This document shows positions 19,060 to 19,429 of a stretch of DNA of 19,429 bases, piece after piece. The notes beneath the pieces were generated by a model. The model did not search any database and was not told the origin of the DNA. It worked only from the letters and a program-made list of their open reading frames with translations. The stretch's first letter is position 1; every line of letters begins with the position of its first letter. Origin of the DNA: Multifurca ochricompacta (taxonomy: Eukaryota; Basidiomycota; Agaricomycetes; Russulales; Russulaceae); contig WTXG01000481.1 of NCBI GenBank assembly GCA_022496185.1, positions 1 through 19,429 on the forward strand. The letters run 5' to 3'. The position numbers and the translations under genes were made by a program.

Positions 19060-19429
19060 TGTCAAGATAACTCCAAGATTATGGTTTCATTCTATATTTC
19101 CATTATCATTTTATTCTGGCCTCATCTTATACAAGTGCAACTAAAATCAACCCAGTTATACATTACAGATCCTGTTATGACCATTACATGTGATGTCATT
19201 TAGTTCTTTGTTTTCTTTCTATTTTACCACACAAGCAGATATCTAGGCCTATCTCAATGACATCTTCAACACAATGTCTTCTCTTGTTCATGTATATAAG
19301 CTGTAGTTACTTTACTCAAGACTCTCCAGTCTTGAGCTCCTTGTAAACTTACAAAGCTCTCTTGACCCAGAATTCACCTCCTTTCTCTAAACACCTGAAC
19401 TATTTCTAAACCCATCAAACTGAGCTTTG
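19060..19429 (+). mobile_element. Putative LTR (retrotransposon end), truncated by window edge
   Basis: Composition changes here to AT-rich, non-coding sequence on all frames. It starts with TGTCAAGATAACTCC, the TG... start expected of an LTR. It has a TATA-like TATATAA (19293-19299) followed within 20 bp by a strong hairpin, then a pyrimidine-rich stretch, resembling U3-R-U5 order. The other end, the CA terminus and the target duplication lie outside the window, so orientation and element type (Copia or Gypsy) are undecided. Confidence 0.4.
19315..19336 (+). repeat. Perfect inverted repeat, 9-bp stem with 4-nt loop
   Basis: CTCAAGACT, loop CTCC, AGTCTTGAG. It lies about 15 bp after the TATA-like box of the putative LTR. 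A second hairpin follows at 19334-19359 (GAGCT, then TTGTAA-AC-TTACAA, then AGCTC with a two-base bulge). Both could fold in an RNA starting near 19310. Confidence 0.75.

Noticed and set aside
1..19429. CRISPR array, bacterial-type operon or biosynthetic gene cluster
   Set aside because: No spaced direct repeats exist, gene structure is eukaryotic with many introns, and the genes belong to unrelated core processes.

Overview
The window reads as nuclear DNA of a mushroom-forming basidiomycete (Agaricomycetes). Evidence: dense genes cut by many short introns of about 43-90 bp, GT-AG junctions, pyrimidine-rich leaders, an intron-bearing tRNA gene, and protein families typical of that group (GT4-type trehalose phosphorylase, a Myb-type Rap1, a Cdc25 phosphatase with the long low-complexity N-terminus seen in basidiomycetes). 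I had no alignments; family calls come from motif recognition and exon models were spliced by hand.

Layout, left to right. 1-833 (+): 3' part of an IAH1-type GDSL esterase whose first exon(s) lie outside the window. 834-994: short intergenic stretch with a degenerate TTAGGG-type telomeric tract and a 13-bp tandem duplication. 995-3819 (+): four-exon gene for a Rap1-like telomere protein (886 aa by my model). 4139-5071 (-): three-exon gene for a 262-aa protein of unknown function with a distinctive cysteine-containing tail. 5238-7585 (-): TFIIB/Brf-like protein (zinc ribbon plus cyclin folds) whose reading frame is broken at two homopolymers and which has a 506-bp segment I cannot splice cleanly. 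7586-7931: divergent promoter region with an AT-rich microsatellite, six clustered GATA motifs and a TATA box. 7932-10797 (+): intact ten-exon trehalose phosphorylase gene with a 14-nt microexon. 11063-11146 (-): tRNA-Gly(GCC) with a 13-nt intron. 11284-15529 (+): intact POL5/MYBBP1A-family gene, about eleven exons. 15530-16535: convergent intergenic stretch, nothing recognised. 16536-18879 (-): Cdc25-like gene, with the catalytic loop intact but at least five reading-frame breaks. 19060-19429: AT-rich sequence that looks like the start of an LTR and runs off the window.

The genes are housekeeping or core-metabolism genes (telomere, Pol III/TFIIB-type transcription, trehalose breakdown, ribosome biogenesis, mitotic entry) and do not form an obvious cluster or pathway. 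The two things most worth a second look are the telomere-like motif in front of a telomere-protein gene and the concentration of single-base frame breaks in two genes (TFIIB-like, Cdc25-like) while their neighbours are perfectly clean.
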